A stretch of DNA of 64,000 bases, taken from positions 372,001 through 436,000 of the forward strand of contig NZ_QGNZ01000001.1 of assembly GCF_003173595.1 (NCBI RefSeq), written 5' to 3'. Below the pieces are notes generated by a model. It saw only the letters and a list, made by a program, of their open reading frames with translations. It searched no databases and was not told the origin of the DNA. This DNA is from Pedobacter yonginensis. GTDB lineage: Bacteria > Bacteroidota > Bacteroidia > Sphingobacteriales > Sphingobacteriaceae. Of the stretch, positions 30,877 through 39,855 are shown one piece after another. The position numbers and the translations under genes are program-made. The stretch's first letter is position 1; each line of letters starts with the position of its first letter.

Positions 30877-31303
30877 CAAAAACCACAATCGTTCTAACGC
30901 TCCATACTGTAAATCAAAAACCTCTGATTATTTTAGATTCAAGGGTTAAAATTGTTTGATAATTACTAAAAATTACTACTTGTTAAATAACCAAGTGCAG
31001 GAAGGAATTTCTCACTAATCAGATGTATTTGAAACGGATGCGAAAAGTGTAAAAATTTAAAGGAGCCACAACATCCATTGAGGCTCCTTATAGTTATATT
31101 ATTAACTAAACTAAACTTTATATAAGACTGTAGAAACCCCAAAAAGTTGCATAAAATCGAAATTAAATTCTCGGGCGCCGTTTTTATAGTTGCCGAAGCA
31201 GGAGAATGTGAAGTATAGCTGAAGAAATATTAAGATGATTAGCAGAAAAAACCGTCATTTTAAATCGTCTTTAAACATTTTTAAAATTTATGTGTTATGC
31301 TAA
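30877..31303. other. 427-base intergenic stretch after the GH2 gene
   Basis: AT-rich non-coding DNA. The one clear structure is the hairpin at 31060-31089. I see no small gene or convincing promoter pair for the response regulator that follows. Confidence 0.4.
31060..31089. terminator. Hairpin downstream of the GH2 gene
   Basis: AAGGAGCC (31060-31067) pairs with GGCTCCTT (31082-31089). The stem lies about 180 bases after the GH2 stop and is followed by ATAGTTATATT rather than a T run, so termination is likely but not certain. Confidence 0.5.
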
Positions 31304-31669
31304 ATGATGATAAAAAAAATTCTCATTATTGATGATGACTCGGATCTTCAGGAAGTTTTTCCGTTGATGTTTGAAGGACAGAATTATCAAATAAAGGCGG
31401 CACTCCATATCGAAAACATTGAAGAAATCATCGCTGATTTTAAACCCGACATCATTCTTTTGGATATTTGGATTGATAGGGTGGATGGGCGTGTTGTTTG
31501 CAATTATTTGAAAAGTCATCAGTCCACCGCTCACATTCCAATTATTCTCATATCTGGTGTGCTCATAGATATTGATGACGTTAACTGCAGGCCAGAAGCC
31601 ATTATTCAAAAACCTTTCGAAATAGCAGAAATTATTGGCCTTATAGATGAATTAACCCAATCTACTTGA
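31304..31669 (+). CDS. Stand-alone response-regulator receiver protein
   Basis: The protein has 121 residues and consists of a receiver domain only: KKILIIDDDSDLQEV with the acidic pair, phospho-acceptor Asp in DIILLDIWI, the switch Ser in ILISG and the Lys in IIQKPF. It has no output domain, so it must act through protein contacts, for example in a phosphorelay. No histidine kinase gene is adjacent. Confidence 0.88.
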   Translation: MMIKKILIIDDDSDLQEVFPLMFEGQNYQIKAALHIENIEEIIADFKPDIILLDIWIDRVDGRVVCNYLKSHQSTAHIPIILISGVLIDIDDVNCRPEAIIQKPFEIAEIIGLIDELTQST

Positions 31670-31729
31670 TGCATTGGTGTTCATCTCACTAAAGTTAAAT
31701 ACACAAATGCCAATACATAAATCAAGGCA

Positions 31730-32281
31730 TTATTTCTTTAGCCACATTGGTTTCAGTTTTTCAATTTTTTTATTGATTAAGCAGGTTGGCGAATGTGCCC
31801 CGCCTAAGTAACCAATACTCATCAAAAATTCATTAACAATCTCTCCACCAGTAAATTTGAAGGTTTTTTTGAACAGCTTAACCCATTCTTCCTTGGTTTT
31901 AGGATGATGATGTTCGAGCCACTTCTCAAACGATCCAAATTCTTTCTGCAACGTAATAATAGATTTTGCATTCTCAATCGCAGCATTTACTTTTAAACGA
32001 TTGCGGATAATTCCAGCATCATTTAGCAATCTAACTCGATCTTCTTCAGTATAATGGGCAACTTTTTGGATATCAAAGTGATCATAGGCCTGTCTGAATG
32101 CTGCTTCCTTTTTCAAAATCGTTTCCCAACTTAATCCGGCCTGATTAATTTCGAGAATCAAGCGCCCAAACAACTCATTATCATCATGTATCGGAAAACC
32201 ATAATGATGATCGTGGTAATTTTTATGTAATGCCTTCCGCTCCTCAGGTTGCATGGTTTCGATATACTCGCAATAAGCCAT
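31730..32281 (-). CDS. tag: DNA-3-methyladenine glycosylase I
   Basis: The protein has 183 residues. It excises 3-methyladenine from DNA. Family motifs are present: Cys4 near the N-terminus and His and Cys in GGAHSPTC near the C-terminus, which with an N-terminal His form the zinc 'snap', plus YHDHHYGFP, LILEINQAGLSWETIL and NAGIIRNR-like DAGIIRNRLKV. The gene is a single transcription unit, and start ATG at 32281 fits the family N-terminus. Confidence 0.93.
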   Translation of the reverse strand: MAYCEYIETMQPEERKALHKNYHDHHYGFPIHDDNELFGRLILEINQAGLSWETILKKEAAFRQAYDHFDIQKVAHYTEEDRVRLLNDAGIIRNRLKVNAAIENAKSIITLQKEFGSFEKWLEHHHPKTKEEWVKLFKKTFKFTGGEIVNEFLMSIGYLGGAHSPTCLINKKIEKLKPMWLKK

Positions 32282-32587
32282 AGTTAAAATTTGTTGATAG
32301 ATTGTTTGGTGAATAAAGGCTAAGTTCTAAATTTTATTCAAATTCTAATGCCATCATTATTAAAATGATTTTGCAAGTAGCCATGGAACAAAGAAACAAA
32401 AATGGGGACAAAAATGCCATATTTAGGCGAGGACCTATTTTAGGCCTTTTAATACAAGTAGCACATGTACACTACATTCAGATTTACGAAAATACCCGAA
32501 TTGGAAAGAATAAATTTCAACTGTGTTTAAAACCTCAGTTAAACGTATTATTTAGGAGAATGATGGTTTTAAAGAGAGCGCCATCAT

Positions 32588-32698
32588 TTAAAATTCATCG
32601 TAATATCTTGGAATTTGTTCAGCAGTGTAATAGCAATACGAAATTAAAAAAAATGAGAATGCGTAAAATACTAGAACGGCTAATAGTAATGTGCTCAT
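32588..32698 (-). CDS. Possible 36-residue membrane mini-protein
   Basis: On the minus strand an ATG at 32698 opens a 37-codon frame: MSTLLLAVLVFYAFSFFLI, a single predicted membrane helix, then a polar tail (YYTAEQIPRYYDEF). The composition is what is expected of a real small membrane protein. It is the only supportable item in the 665-base gap between tag and the GlxA-type regulator. It matches no named family known to me. A longer frame on the opposite strand (32365-32700) looks non-coding. Confidence 0.4.
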   Translation of the reverse strand: MSTLLLAVLVFYAFSFFLISYCYYTAEQIPRYYDEF

Positions 32699-32946
32699 AA
32701 GAAATATAATTTGGTTAGGGATTATTTAAATGTTAAGTTATTATAAATTTTAACCAATAACGCATTTATTTTCAAAATGTTACTAACATTATTTTAAAAC
32801 TTTTTCAAGGATATGCATCCGCGTTTAAGTAAGACTGCACATGTTGAAAATAGATGTAAGGCTATGCATACAAGGCCGAAGTTCATTTATATCCCTAATA
32901 TTAGTAAAACGTTTACCTTGATAAAAGTGCTTTGATTACAATGGCG

Positions 32947-33909
32947 CTATTTTGCCTGAAACTTATCCCGATATTCAGATGGTGTCATGCCAACAGCTTT
33001 GCGAAAAACCTTCCTAAATGCCTTTGGGTCATTATATCCAGAGTTATAGATTACTTCCGTCATTTGCTGCGCCGTTTGTTCTAAAAGTTTTTTAGCGGCC
33101 TCAATTCTGGTTTGCTGTAAATATTCAATAGGTGTAATGCCAATTACTTGCTTAAATCGCCTCACAATATTTCTCCTGCTGGATGGAATGTCTTTAATCA
33201 TTTCTTCAATTGTGGAAACATCCTGATAATTAAGCTCGATTTGTTCTTGTGCAGACGCCACGATTTCATCATTATGGTGCCTGAAAGGTTGAAAAGAGCT
33301 AAAATACGATTGGTTTTGCCTGTCCATATCGATGGCAAAAATTTTAGCCGCCTTTATGGCAATTTCTTTTCCGCATTGATTTTGGAGTATGTGCAAAAGC
33401 AAGTGGAATGATGATGTTGCACCACCGCTGGTAAAAAGCCGCCCATCTTGTGTTACCGTTTTATCAGGTTTTAATTTTACTGCCGGAAAAGCTTTAGCAA
33501 AAGCAGCGCATGCATCAACATGCGTTGTAGCTACTTTACCATCCAACAAACCCGTAGCGCCTAATAAAAACACACCCGTACAAACCGTAGCTATTTCTGC
33601 TTCTTTATGATATTGTTGAATTAACCAAGGGATAAATGAGCTGTTTAATGCAATAGATGCCTGCATGTTTTCAGTTGTAAAAGCAGGAATAACGATTAAG
33701 TTGTATACCTCGTTTTGGCCAATCCACTTTGATTTGTAGGTATTTAAAAACATTTCGGGTTGTACGTCCCCGTTTAAAAGAAAAATTTCATAGGGGAGTT
33801 CCAAGCCCTTTTCTTGGTGCAGTTTATTTGCCGTTTCAAAAACATCTAAAATGGCTGCAACGCTTAACAACTTATAATGCTGAGTGAGTAAAACACCTAC
33901 TTTAATCAT
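32947..33909 (-). CDS. GlxA-type transcriptional regulator (DJ-1/PfpI + AraC HTH)
   Basis: The protein has 320 residues. Residues about 1-190 form a DJ-1/PfpI-like domain (VYNLIVIPAF, ATVCTGVFLLGATGLLDGKVATTH) with the conserved Cys in the nucleophile elbow. Residues about 215-320 are a double AraC HTH (EEMIKDIPSSRRNIVRRFKQ, YNSGYNDPKAFRKVFRKAVGMTPSEYR). It is divergent from a DinB/DUF1801 gene pair, which it may regulate. The inducer is unknown. Confidence 0.92.
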   Translation of the reverse strand: MIKVGVLLTQHYKLLSVAAILDVFETANKLHQEKGLELPYEIFLLNGDVQPEMFLNTYKSKWIGQNEVYNLIVIPAFTTENMQASIALNSSFIPWLIQQYHKEAEIATVCTGVFLLGATGLLDGKVATTHVDACAAFAKAFPAVKLKPDKTVTQDGRLFTSGGATSSFHLLLHILQNQCGKEIAIKAAKIFAIDMDRQNQSYFSSFQPFRHHNDEIVASAQEQIELNYQDVSTIEEMIKDIPSSRRNIVRRFKQVIGITPIEYLQQTRIEAAKKLLEQTAQQMTEVIYNSGYNDPKAFRKVFRKAVGMTPSEYRDKFQAK

Positions 33910-34037
33910 CTGGCTAGTAATTAGATGGTGTTAAATATATAAAAATTTGTCTTAAATACCCCCTAATATTGACTTTTACGGCAAGGGCATGTACCATATT
34001 TATCTGCTAATTTTACTAAACCCAACGAAACACGAGT

Positions 34038-34532
34038 ATGGAAACCAAACCAAAAAGTAGTCGCCTGTACGGTATATTAGTTTTATTCGACATGCACTCA
34101 GATTTTTTAATACGAGCATTAGATGGAATACAAGAAGAAGATGCACAAAAAAGATTAGATACCAAAGCCAATCACATCGCTTGGATTACTGGAAGTGTGG
34201 TGCAAGGACGATATTTTTTGGCGCAATCATTTGGAATAGCGCTGAGTTCTGTTACCGATCAACTTTTCTCAAATAACAAAGGAATTGTTGATGATGCTCG
34301 TTATCCAAGTTTAAGCCAACTTAAGGAAGATTGGCAGAAAATTACTCCACTTCTCAAAGAGGCTCTAATACAAGCTACTGACGAAAAATTAGACGAAGCT
34401 TTTGAGATGCCCGGAATGGACATTACCCTATTCGATATGATTTCTTTTAGCACCTATCGTGAAGCAAACTGCATTGGTCAAATTGCCCTATGGCGCAGAT
34501 TATTGGGTTATGCAGGTATGAATTACATGTAA
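34038..34532 (+). CDS. DinB-like protein
   Basis: The protein has 164 residues in a four-helix pattern of the DinB/YfiT-like fold: LVLFDMHSDFLIRALDGI, KANHIAWITGSVVQGRYFLA with a metal-type His, and a C-terminal REANCIGQIALWRRLLGY. The spacing of the putative metal ligands is not fully canonical (a second His is not obvious), so enzymatic activity as a thiol transferase is uncertain. Seven to ten bases separate it from the next gene, so they are co-transcribed. Confidence 0.7.
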   Translation: METKPKSSRLYGILVLFDMHSDFLIRALDGIQEEDAQKRLDTKANHIAWITGSVVQGRYFLAQSFGIALSSVTDQLFSNNKGIVDDARYPSLSQLKEDWQKITPLLKEALIQATDEKLDEAFEMPGMDITLFDMISFSTYREANCIGQIALWRRLLGYAGMNYM

Positions 34533-34542
34533 TCATAAATTG

Positions 34543-34923
34543 ATGAAATCGAACAGAACCACCCTTTCAGGTCAGGAAGAAGTAAACCTGTACCTTTCTA
34601 ATTTACAGCATCCATTTAAGGCTGAGGTGGAGTTATTGCGATCGATAATATTGAGTGCCGATGATAGACTAAAGCAAAGAATAAAGTGGAATGCGCCTAG
34701 TTTCTATTTTAATAAAGATTTAGGGGCATTCAATCTACGGGCAAAAGGCTATGTGCAAATCATTTTTGTTTTCTATGATGGAAACATGATCGAGAGTGAA
34801 GGACTGTTGCTAGGCAATTGGAGGGATAGGCGGGAGGCTAGATTTTACAGTTTAGAGGATATTCAAAATAAAACCATGCAACTTACGGCTTTCGTACAAG
34901 AGTGGATGAAAACAATAGATTAA
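34543..34923 (+). CDS. DUF1801 (YdhG-like) protein
   Basis: From the ATG at 34543 the product has 126 residues. The DUF1801 pattern is visible: VNLYLSNLQHPFKAEVELLRSII, then IKWNAPSFYFNKDLGAFNLRAKGYVQIIF and a C-terminal aromatic helix. The fold is that of frataxin-related YdhG proteins, with no established biochemical role. It is the second gene of the DinB-like unit. Confidence 0.8.
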   Translation: MKSNRTTLSGQEEVNLYLSNLQHPFKAEVELLRSIILSADDRLKQRIKWNAPSFYFNKDLGAFNLRAKGYVQIIFVFYDGNMIESEGLLLGNWRDRREARFYSLEDIQNKTMQLTAFVQEWMKTID

Positions 34924-35113
34924 ATAAAAAAGTAATTGCTTTTTGAACAAAAAAACAAAGAAGAAGGCAGCAGAAATGCCAATTAATTAATCGGAATCCA
35001 AAGGATGGTTATTATGATTATAAAACAATCTAATTTAAAACGAGATCTATTTTCACTTCATTTTTTGTAAATTTAATTCAACCAAAACAAATATTTAACC
35101 AAAACTAAATTTT

Positions 35114-35494
35114 ATGAAAATTGCAGTTATTATTGTGAGAGTACTTTTGGGCGCGCTCTTCGTGTTCGGAGCCGTTGCTTTCTTTTTCCACCTTCCAATG
35201 AAACAACCCGAATTATCTGCCGATCAGAAAACCTTTATGGCGGGTGCTATGGCATCAGTCTATTTATTCCCATTGATAAAAATTACCGAATTAATCTGTG
35301 GTTTAGCACTGCTCATTGGTCGTTTCGTTCCGCTGGCAGTGGTGGTTATTTTTCCAGTGAGTTTGAACATTTTACTTTATCACGTCTATTTAGGTCCGGC
35401 AGAATTACCAATGGCCATCGTTATTTTAATTGCCAATTTATTTTTGGCTTATGCTTATCGTAAAAATTACACGGCTCTACTTGCGGCAAAGTAA
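35114..35494 (+). CDS. DoxX-like membrane protein
   Basis: The protein has 126 residues and four predicted membrane helices: residues about 5-25, 45-67, 72-92 and 97-115. The N-terminus (VIIVRVLLGALFVFGAV) and the ITELICGLALLIGRFVPLA block are typical of the DoxX superfamily. Its function is unknown; some relatives take part in thiol stress responses. Confidence 0.75.
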   Translation: MKIAVIIVRVLLGALFVFGAVAFFFHLPMKQPELSADQKTFMAGAMASVYLFPLIKITELICGLALLIGRFVPLAVVVIFPVSLNILLYHVYLGPAELPMAIVILIANLFLAYAYRKNYTALLAAK

Positions 35495-35589
35495 TTTGGA
35501 AATTTTTTTGCTTTCTCATAATTTTTAAGGTTTTTTATTGTTATAAAGGTCAAATTACTATCTTTAAAAACACTAACTAAAAATTAATT

Positions 35590-36021
35590 ATGAGAAAGCT
35601 TCCTTTTTTAATGCTGCTATTTGTTGCGATATCTTACAACGCAATTGCCCAAAGTAAAGACGCCATTGTAGGCAGATGGTTAAATCCTTCGGGAGAAGGG
35701 CAAATCGAAATTTATAAAAAAGGGGATAAATACTTTGGCAAATTGGCTTGGATGAAAGAACCGAATCTAAACGGTAAACCAAAAATGGACGCTAAAAACC
35801 CGGCTGAAAATCTTCAAAAAAGACCATTGCTTAATTTAGAAATATTGAAAGATTTTGTTTTTGAAGACGGAAAATGGACTGACGGAACAATTTATGATCC
35901 AAAAAGCGGAAAAACCTACAGTTGTAACATGACTTTAAAAGGTAACGATCTTCTAAATGTGCGTGGGTATGTTGGCATATCGCTTCTAGGGCGATCGGAA
36001 ACCTTCAAAAGAGTCAAATAA
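35590..36021 (+). CDS. Secreted DUF2147 protein
   Basis: The protein has 143 residues, with a signal peptide ending at AIAQSK. The DUF2147 signature is clear: IVGRWLNPSGEGQIEIYKKG, YFGKLAWM, WTDGTIYDPKSGKTYSC and LNVRGYVG.SLLGRSETFKR. It is a small periplasmic lipocalin-like beta-barrel of unknown function. The next gene begins 8 bases downstream. Confidence 0.9.
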   Translation: MRKLPFLMLLFVAISYNAIAQSKDAIVGRWLNPSGEGQIEIYKKGDKYFGKLAWMKEPNLNGKPKMDAKNPAENLQKRPLLNLEILKDFVFEDGKWTDGTIYDPKSGKTYSCNMTLKGNDLLNVRGYVGISLLGRSETFKRVK

Positions 36022-36029
36022 ACATACAA

Positions 36030-37049
36030 ATGATAAAAAAAATAATCTGGTGCTTTTTAATAGCACCTTTTTTTTGCGCTGCGCAGAACTATTCTTTAAA
36101 ACCGCTCAACCAAAATACCAAAACCAGTTTGCGTGGGCTAAATGTGGTGTCAAACGAAGTGGTTTGGGTGAGTGGCAGCAACGGCTCGGTTGGTAAAACT
36201 ACCGATGGAGGTTTAAACTGGCAGTGGATAAAACCCAAAGGCTACGAAAAATTGGATTTTAGAGATATACAAGCTTTTGACAATCAGCAAGCTATAATTG
36301 TAAACGCAGGCTCTCCGGCATATATCCTTAAAACGGTAGATGGTGGTGAAACATGGACAGAAAGTTATAAAAATTTAGATTCCGCTATTTTTTTAGATGG
36401 AATGAGTTTCTGGGATAAGAATAAAGGAATCATTTTTGGCGATCCGATTCAGAACAAAATGCAGCTTTTAAAAACCACAGATGCCGGGAAAACCTGGACA
36501 GATATTTCAAGTAAATTAAAAATCTCACTCGCAAATGGGGAGGCTGGCTTTGCGGCCAGTGGAACAACAATTAAAACCTCAGCAGGGGGTAAGGTTTGGA
36601 TTGCTACTGGCGGTATGGTATCAAATATCTATTATTCAGCTGATTATGGTGAAAGTTGGCAGGCATTCAAATGTCCGATTTTACAAGGCGAGAACAGTAC
36701 AGGGCCATTTTCAATGGATTTTTATACGGATAAAATTGGTGTTGTAGTGGGCGGAAATTATGTAAAAGACAAAGAGAATAGTAATAACATACTACTCACC
36801 AATGATGGCGGTAAAACCTGGCGCAAACCGCAAAGCCCTGTGTATGGCTATCGGTCTGGGGTAACTTACATCAATAGTAAAACATTAATTGCAACAGGCA
36901 CTTCTGGAACGGATGTTTCTACAGATGGAGGGAACACTTGGAAGCACATATCTGACCAAAGTTTCAACGCCGTGCAAAAGGCATCAAAAGGTAATTTGGT
37001 TATTCTTGCAGGAGAGAAGGGCGCTATTTATCAGCTGAAAATAAAATAA
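36030..37049 (+). CDS. Secreted BNR/YCF48-like beta-propeller protein
   Basis: The protein has 339 residues with a signal peptide ending at FFCAAQ. It contains repeated Asp-box/BNR-type motifs (KTTDGGLNWQWI, KTVDGGETWTES, KTTDAGKTWTD, LTNDGGKTWRKP, STDGGNTWKHI), about seven blades. The YCF48-like family includes photosystem assembly factors, but in this group such proteins are uncharacterised exported propellers. It is probably co-transcribed with the DUF2147 gene. Confidence 0.87.
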   Translation: MIKKIIWCFLIAPFFCAAQNYSLKPLNQNTKTSLRGLNVVSNEVVWVSGSNGSVGKTTDGGLNWQWIKPKGYEKLDFRDIQAFDNQQAIIVNAGSPAYILKTVDGGETWTESYKNLDSAIFLDGMSFWDKNKGIIFGDPIQNKMQLLKTTDAGKTWTDISSKLKISLANGEAGFAASGTTIKTSAGGKVWIATGGMVSNIYYSADYGESWQAFKCPILQGENSTGPFSMDFYTDKIGVVVGGNYVKDKENSNNILLTNDGGKTWRKPQSPVYGYRSGVTYINSKTLIATGTSGTDVSTDGGNTWKHISDQSFNAVQKASKGNLVILAGEKGAIYQLKIK

Positions 37050-37185
37050 GCATAACCGTAAAAACAAATATTTACTAATTAGTAAAATCCCGAATTCAAC
37101 GGCCATGTTGCAGGCTCCTTTAGCAGAATTGAAAAGTTAAATATTCGTGTAAAAGCACGGATAAAAGGCAAGCGATGAAGTTTTG

Positions 37186-38787
37186 TTAGCGCTTCTCAAC
37201 AAAAATAGGGGTTTCAGAAACTTGCACTTTTAATTTGCCTTTAATGGTGTTTACTGTTCTACTCATCATTACATCTTTACCAGGCTGCAGGGTATGAATG
37301 ATTGCCTGCTTAGAAGAGCCTAGATCGAGATTATACGTTGCAGTCCTACCTTTTTGATCTGGAATGGTCAACACATAGATTTCGTGCTGTTTAAGTTTGT
37401 ACAAATCCACAATCGGATCGGCACTCAAAGTAGCTTGATAGAAGTAATTGCCTAACAGGTTTTTGGTCTGAAGCATATAATCTGCTGATGGTCTTCTGCT
37501 TAGGTTTCCATTTACAAATCCTGAAGAAGAATATTGAATGTGGCTTGTTGAATCCACATCATCCAACATATAAAACATGCACTTTTGCAAACTCTTTCTT
37601 GCATACAGGAGCGCTGTTCTTAAATTCCAATCGGCTTGGGTGATGGATGCTGTTTTCTTGCCAATGGCAATGGCACGTTGAGGGGTGTGTTCGCCAATAT
37701 CATATCCTGTTTCTGTAATCCAAACAGGCACATTAGGCGTATTTTTCTCGGCCATCTGCATAAATTGATCGGCCACGTCACCAATATTTGATAATTCCGG
37801 CGCAACGCCCACAGTAGCCCGACCGTTATTTAAAAAGCCATTATTAGCATATAAGTGGTAGTTAATTACATCGAAGCATAAATCTACAGTGCCATCTTTC
37901 TTAAGTCCTCTATTTTTCTTACACCAGTTAATCATTTTGATTACGAAATCAGGATCAGCCGTGGCTAAACCACCCATTACCACAACGATATTGGGGTCAG
38001 CTGTTTTAACGCCTACATTTTTGCCCATTTTGCCTTTATTCCCATCGTAAAAGGCCGACATGTTAGCCGCGTACTCTTCCGGACTGAGCTGCGCCTGTTT
38101 ACCTTTCCACCATTTATCCCGCTCGTTATCACATTCCATGTATTTAATAAATCCCAATCCAATTTTGATCACGTTGGCTTTGTCGCCATTCCAGCGCAAA
38201 GATTGATCGACGGTAACCAAACTGGAGTCGATGTTTTTATTAGAACCGTATCTAGCTGCAAACTGAAAACCCGCTTTGGCCTGAATTGCATATGATTCGG
38301 GTTTATTTCGATCTAAGCCATAAGGCGCCGGGACATTGTCATTCGCTCGCTGCTTTTCAGGATAGGTATTCATTAGCCAATCTGGGCAGTCTTTTAAATC
38401 AACCAAAACATCAATATTGGCCTCCTTTAACTTTTGATAGATTAAATCGTAATTCCATCCGCCATTTCTGTTGGGATTAAAGGTGTATTGGCCCTGCTTA
38501 TGTTCAATTCTCATCCAATCGAGATAATGCCTGATACCAGAAAATGATTTCAATAGATTAAGCTTTTTTTCATCAATTAGATCTGGCCGATCTTGTTGTG
38601 TAACATCCCATTCAAAAGCATTAACGTGCAAGTAATTTTTAAAGGGAGAAGTAGATGCAGGCGAATTTTTTAAATCAGTGCTCACAACTGTAGAATTAAC
38701 AAAATCATCAGCATTTTCTCCTCTGGTTTTCATTTTACATGCAAGGAGTACGAAAAAGAGGATTATGGCAAGGGTGAGATATTTCAT
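37186..38787 (-). CDS. TIM-barrel glycoside-hydrolase-like lipoprotein
   Basis: From ATG 38787 the product has 533 residues, with a lipoprotein signal whose lipobox is VLLAC. An upstream ATG (38829) would add a non-signal extension. The body has features of clan GH-A hydrolases: IDVLVDLKDCPDWLM, a strand-4 motif YMECDNERDKWW with a probable acid/base Glu, FDVINYHLYANNG, and VPVWITETGYD with a probable nucleophile Glu; a C-terminal beta-sandwich follows. GH39 and related families are the nearest resemblance I can suggest. The substrate is unknown. Confidence 0.65.
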   Translation of the reverse strand: MKYLTLAIILFFVLLACKMKTRGENADDFVNSTVVSTDLKNSPASTSPFKNYLHVNAFEWDVTQQDRPDLIDEKKLNLLKSFSGIRHYLDWMRIEHKQGQYTFNPNRNGGWNYDLIYQKLKEANIDVLVDLKDCPDWLMNTYPEKQRANDNVPAPYGLDRNKPESYAIQAKAGFQFAARYGSNKNIDSSLVTVDQSLRWNGDKANVIKIGLGFIKYMECDNERDKWWKGKQAQLSPEEYAANMSAFYDGNKGKMGKNVGVKTADPNIVVVMGGLATADPDFVIKMINWCKKNRGLKKDGTVDLCFDVINYHLYANNGFLNNGRATVGVAPELSNIGDVADQFMQMAEKNTPNVPVWITETGYDIGEHTPQRAIAIGKKTASITQADWNLRTALLYARKSLQKCMFYMLDDVDSTSHIQYSSSGFVNGNLSRRPSADYMLQTKNLLGNYFYQATLSADPIVDLYKLKQHEIYVLTIPDQKGRTATYNLDLGSSKQAIIHTLQPGKDVMMSRTVNTIKGKLKVQVSETPIFVEKR

Positions 38788-38985
38788 GTGTAGGTGGAAT
38801 GATTGGGCGTTTATTGTAAATCGTAACAATAATCGAATATAGGATAATTAACTGAATGGCAAGCTTTTGATTTGTTGAATTGGCCAGCAAATGGTTAAAT
38901 GTACCAAAACCAAAACTTTCAGCAATGGGAATAATTTGTTTCTTTGCTTTACAAAGTTTAATTTGACGACTTTACGATTTAATCA

Positions 38986-39801
38986 ATGGATTTCTTACAC
39001 ACGATTTTAGGCGACGACATTCAAGCCGGATTACTGATAGTTTTAAACTTAATTGTTATCGAAAGTTTGCTTTCAGTTGATAATGCAGCAGTTTTAGCCA
39101 CTATGGTAATGGATTTACCAAAAGATCAACGAGATAAAGCGCTAAAATACGGAATAATTGGAGCTTATGTTTTTAGAGGTATTTGTTTATTTTTAGCCGC
39201 TTGGTTGGTTAAAATATGGTGGCTAAAACCTTTGGGTGGTTTGTATTTGCTGTACCTAGCTTTTGATTATTTTAGAAAGAAGAGTGCAAAAAATGATGAT
39301 GCCGATGAAGAAGTTGATAAAAGTAAAAGCTGGATCTATAAATCTACAGTAGGTTTGATTGGAACTTTTTGGGCTACCGTTGCATTGGTAGAAGTAATGG
39401 ATTTGGCTTTCTCCATTGATAATGTTTTTGCTGCGGTAGCTTTTACGGATCACATTTGGCTCATTTACATCGGGGTGTTTATCGGTATTTTAGCTATGCG
39501 CTTCGTGGCACAGGCATTTGTGAAGTTAATGGAGAAGTTTACGTTTCTAGAAACCGTAGCTTTTATTGTAATTGGTGTTTTAGGCATAAAGCTAACATCC
39601 TCGCTATACACCCATTTTCAACCTAGCTCGCCAATCTCTCATGCAATAGAGGGCGAAAAAACAGATCTCTTTGTATCTATCTTTACAGTTGCTATATTTG
39701 TAATCCCAGTATTAACTTCCCTATTCTTTAACTATCCCAAAAAAAATAAAAGCGATATCCAAATAGCCGATAAGGCTGAAGGGGTTTTAGAGCAATCTTG
39801 A
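38986..39801 (+). CDS. TerC/Alx-family membrane protein
   Basis: The protein has 271 residues and about seven membrane helices. Characteristic TerC motifs are LIVIESLLSVDNAAVLATM near the N-terminus and VALVEVMDLAFSIDNVFAAVAF in the middle, both with conserved acidic residues inside the membrane. Family members move or sense metal ions such as manganese, and were first linked with tellurite resistance. No other ter gene is nearby. Confidence 0.92.
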   Translation: MDFLHTILGDDIQAGLLIVLNLIVIESLLSVDNAAVLATMVMDLPKDQRDKALKYGIIGAYVFRGICLFLAAWLVKIWWLKPLGGLYLLYLAFDYFRKKSAKNDDADEEVDKSKSWIYKSTVGLIGTFWATVALVEVMDLAFSIDNVFAAVAFTDHIWLIYIGVFIGILAMRFVAQAFVKLMEKFTFLETVAFIVIGVLGIKLTSSLYTHFQPSSPISHAIEGEKTDLFVSIFTVAIFVIPVLTSLFFNYPKKNKSDIQIADKAEGVLEQS

Positions 39802-39855
39802 TGAAGCATCAAGCATTGCCCATTTTAACTCTTCAGTCAACCGAAAATTCAATGC

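Noticed and set aside
32365-32700. Open frame of 111 codons on the + strand
   Set aside because: The protein is very basic, lacks the composition of a folded protein and matches no family. It lies antisense to the more plausible 36-residue membrane frame.
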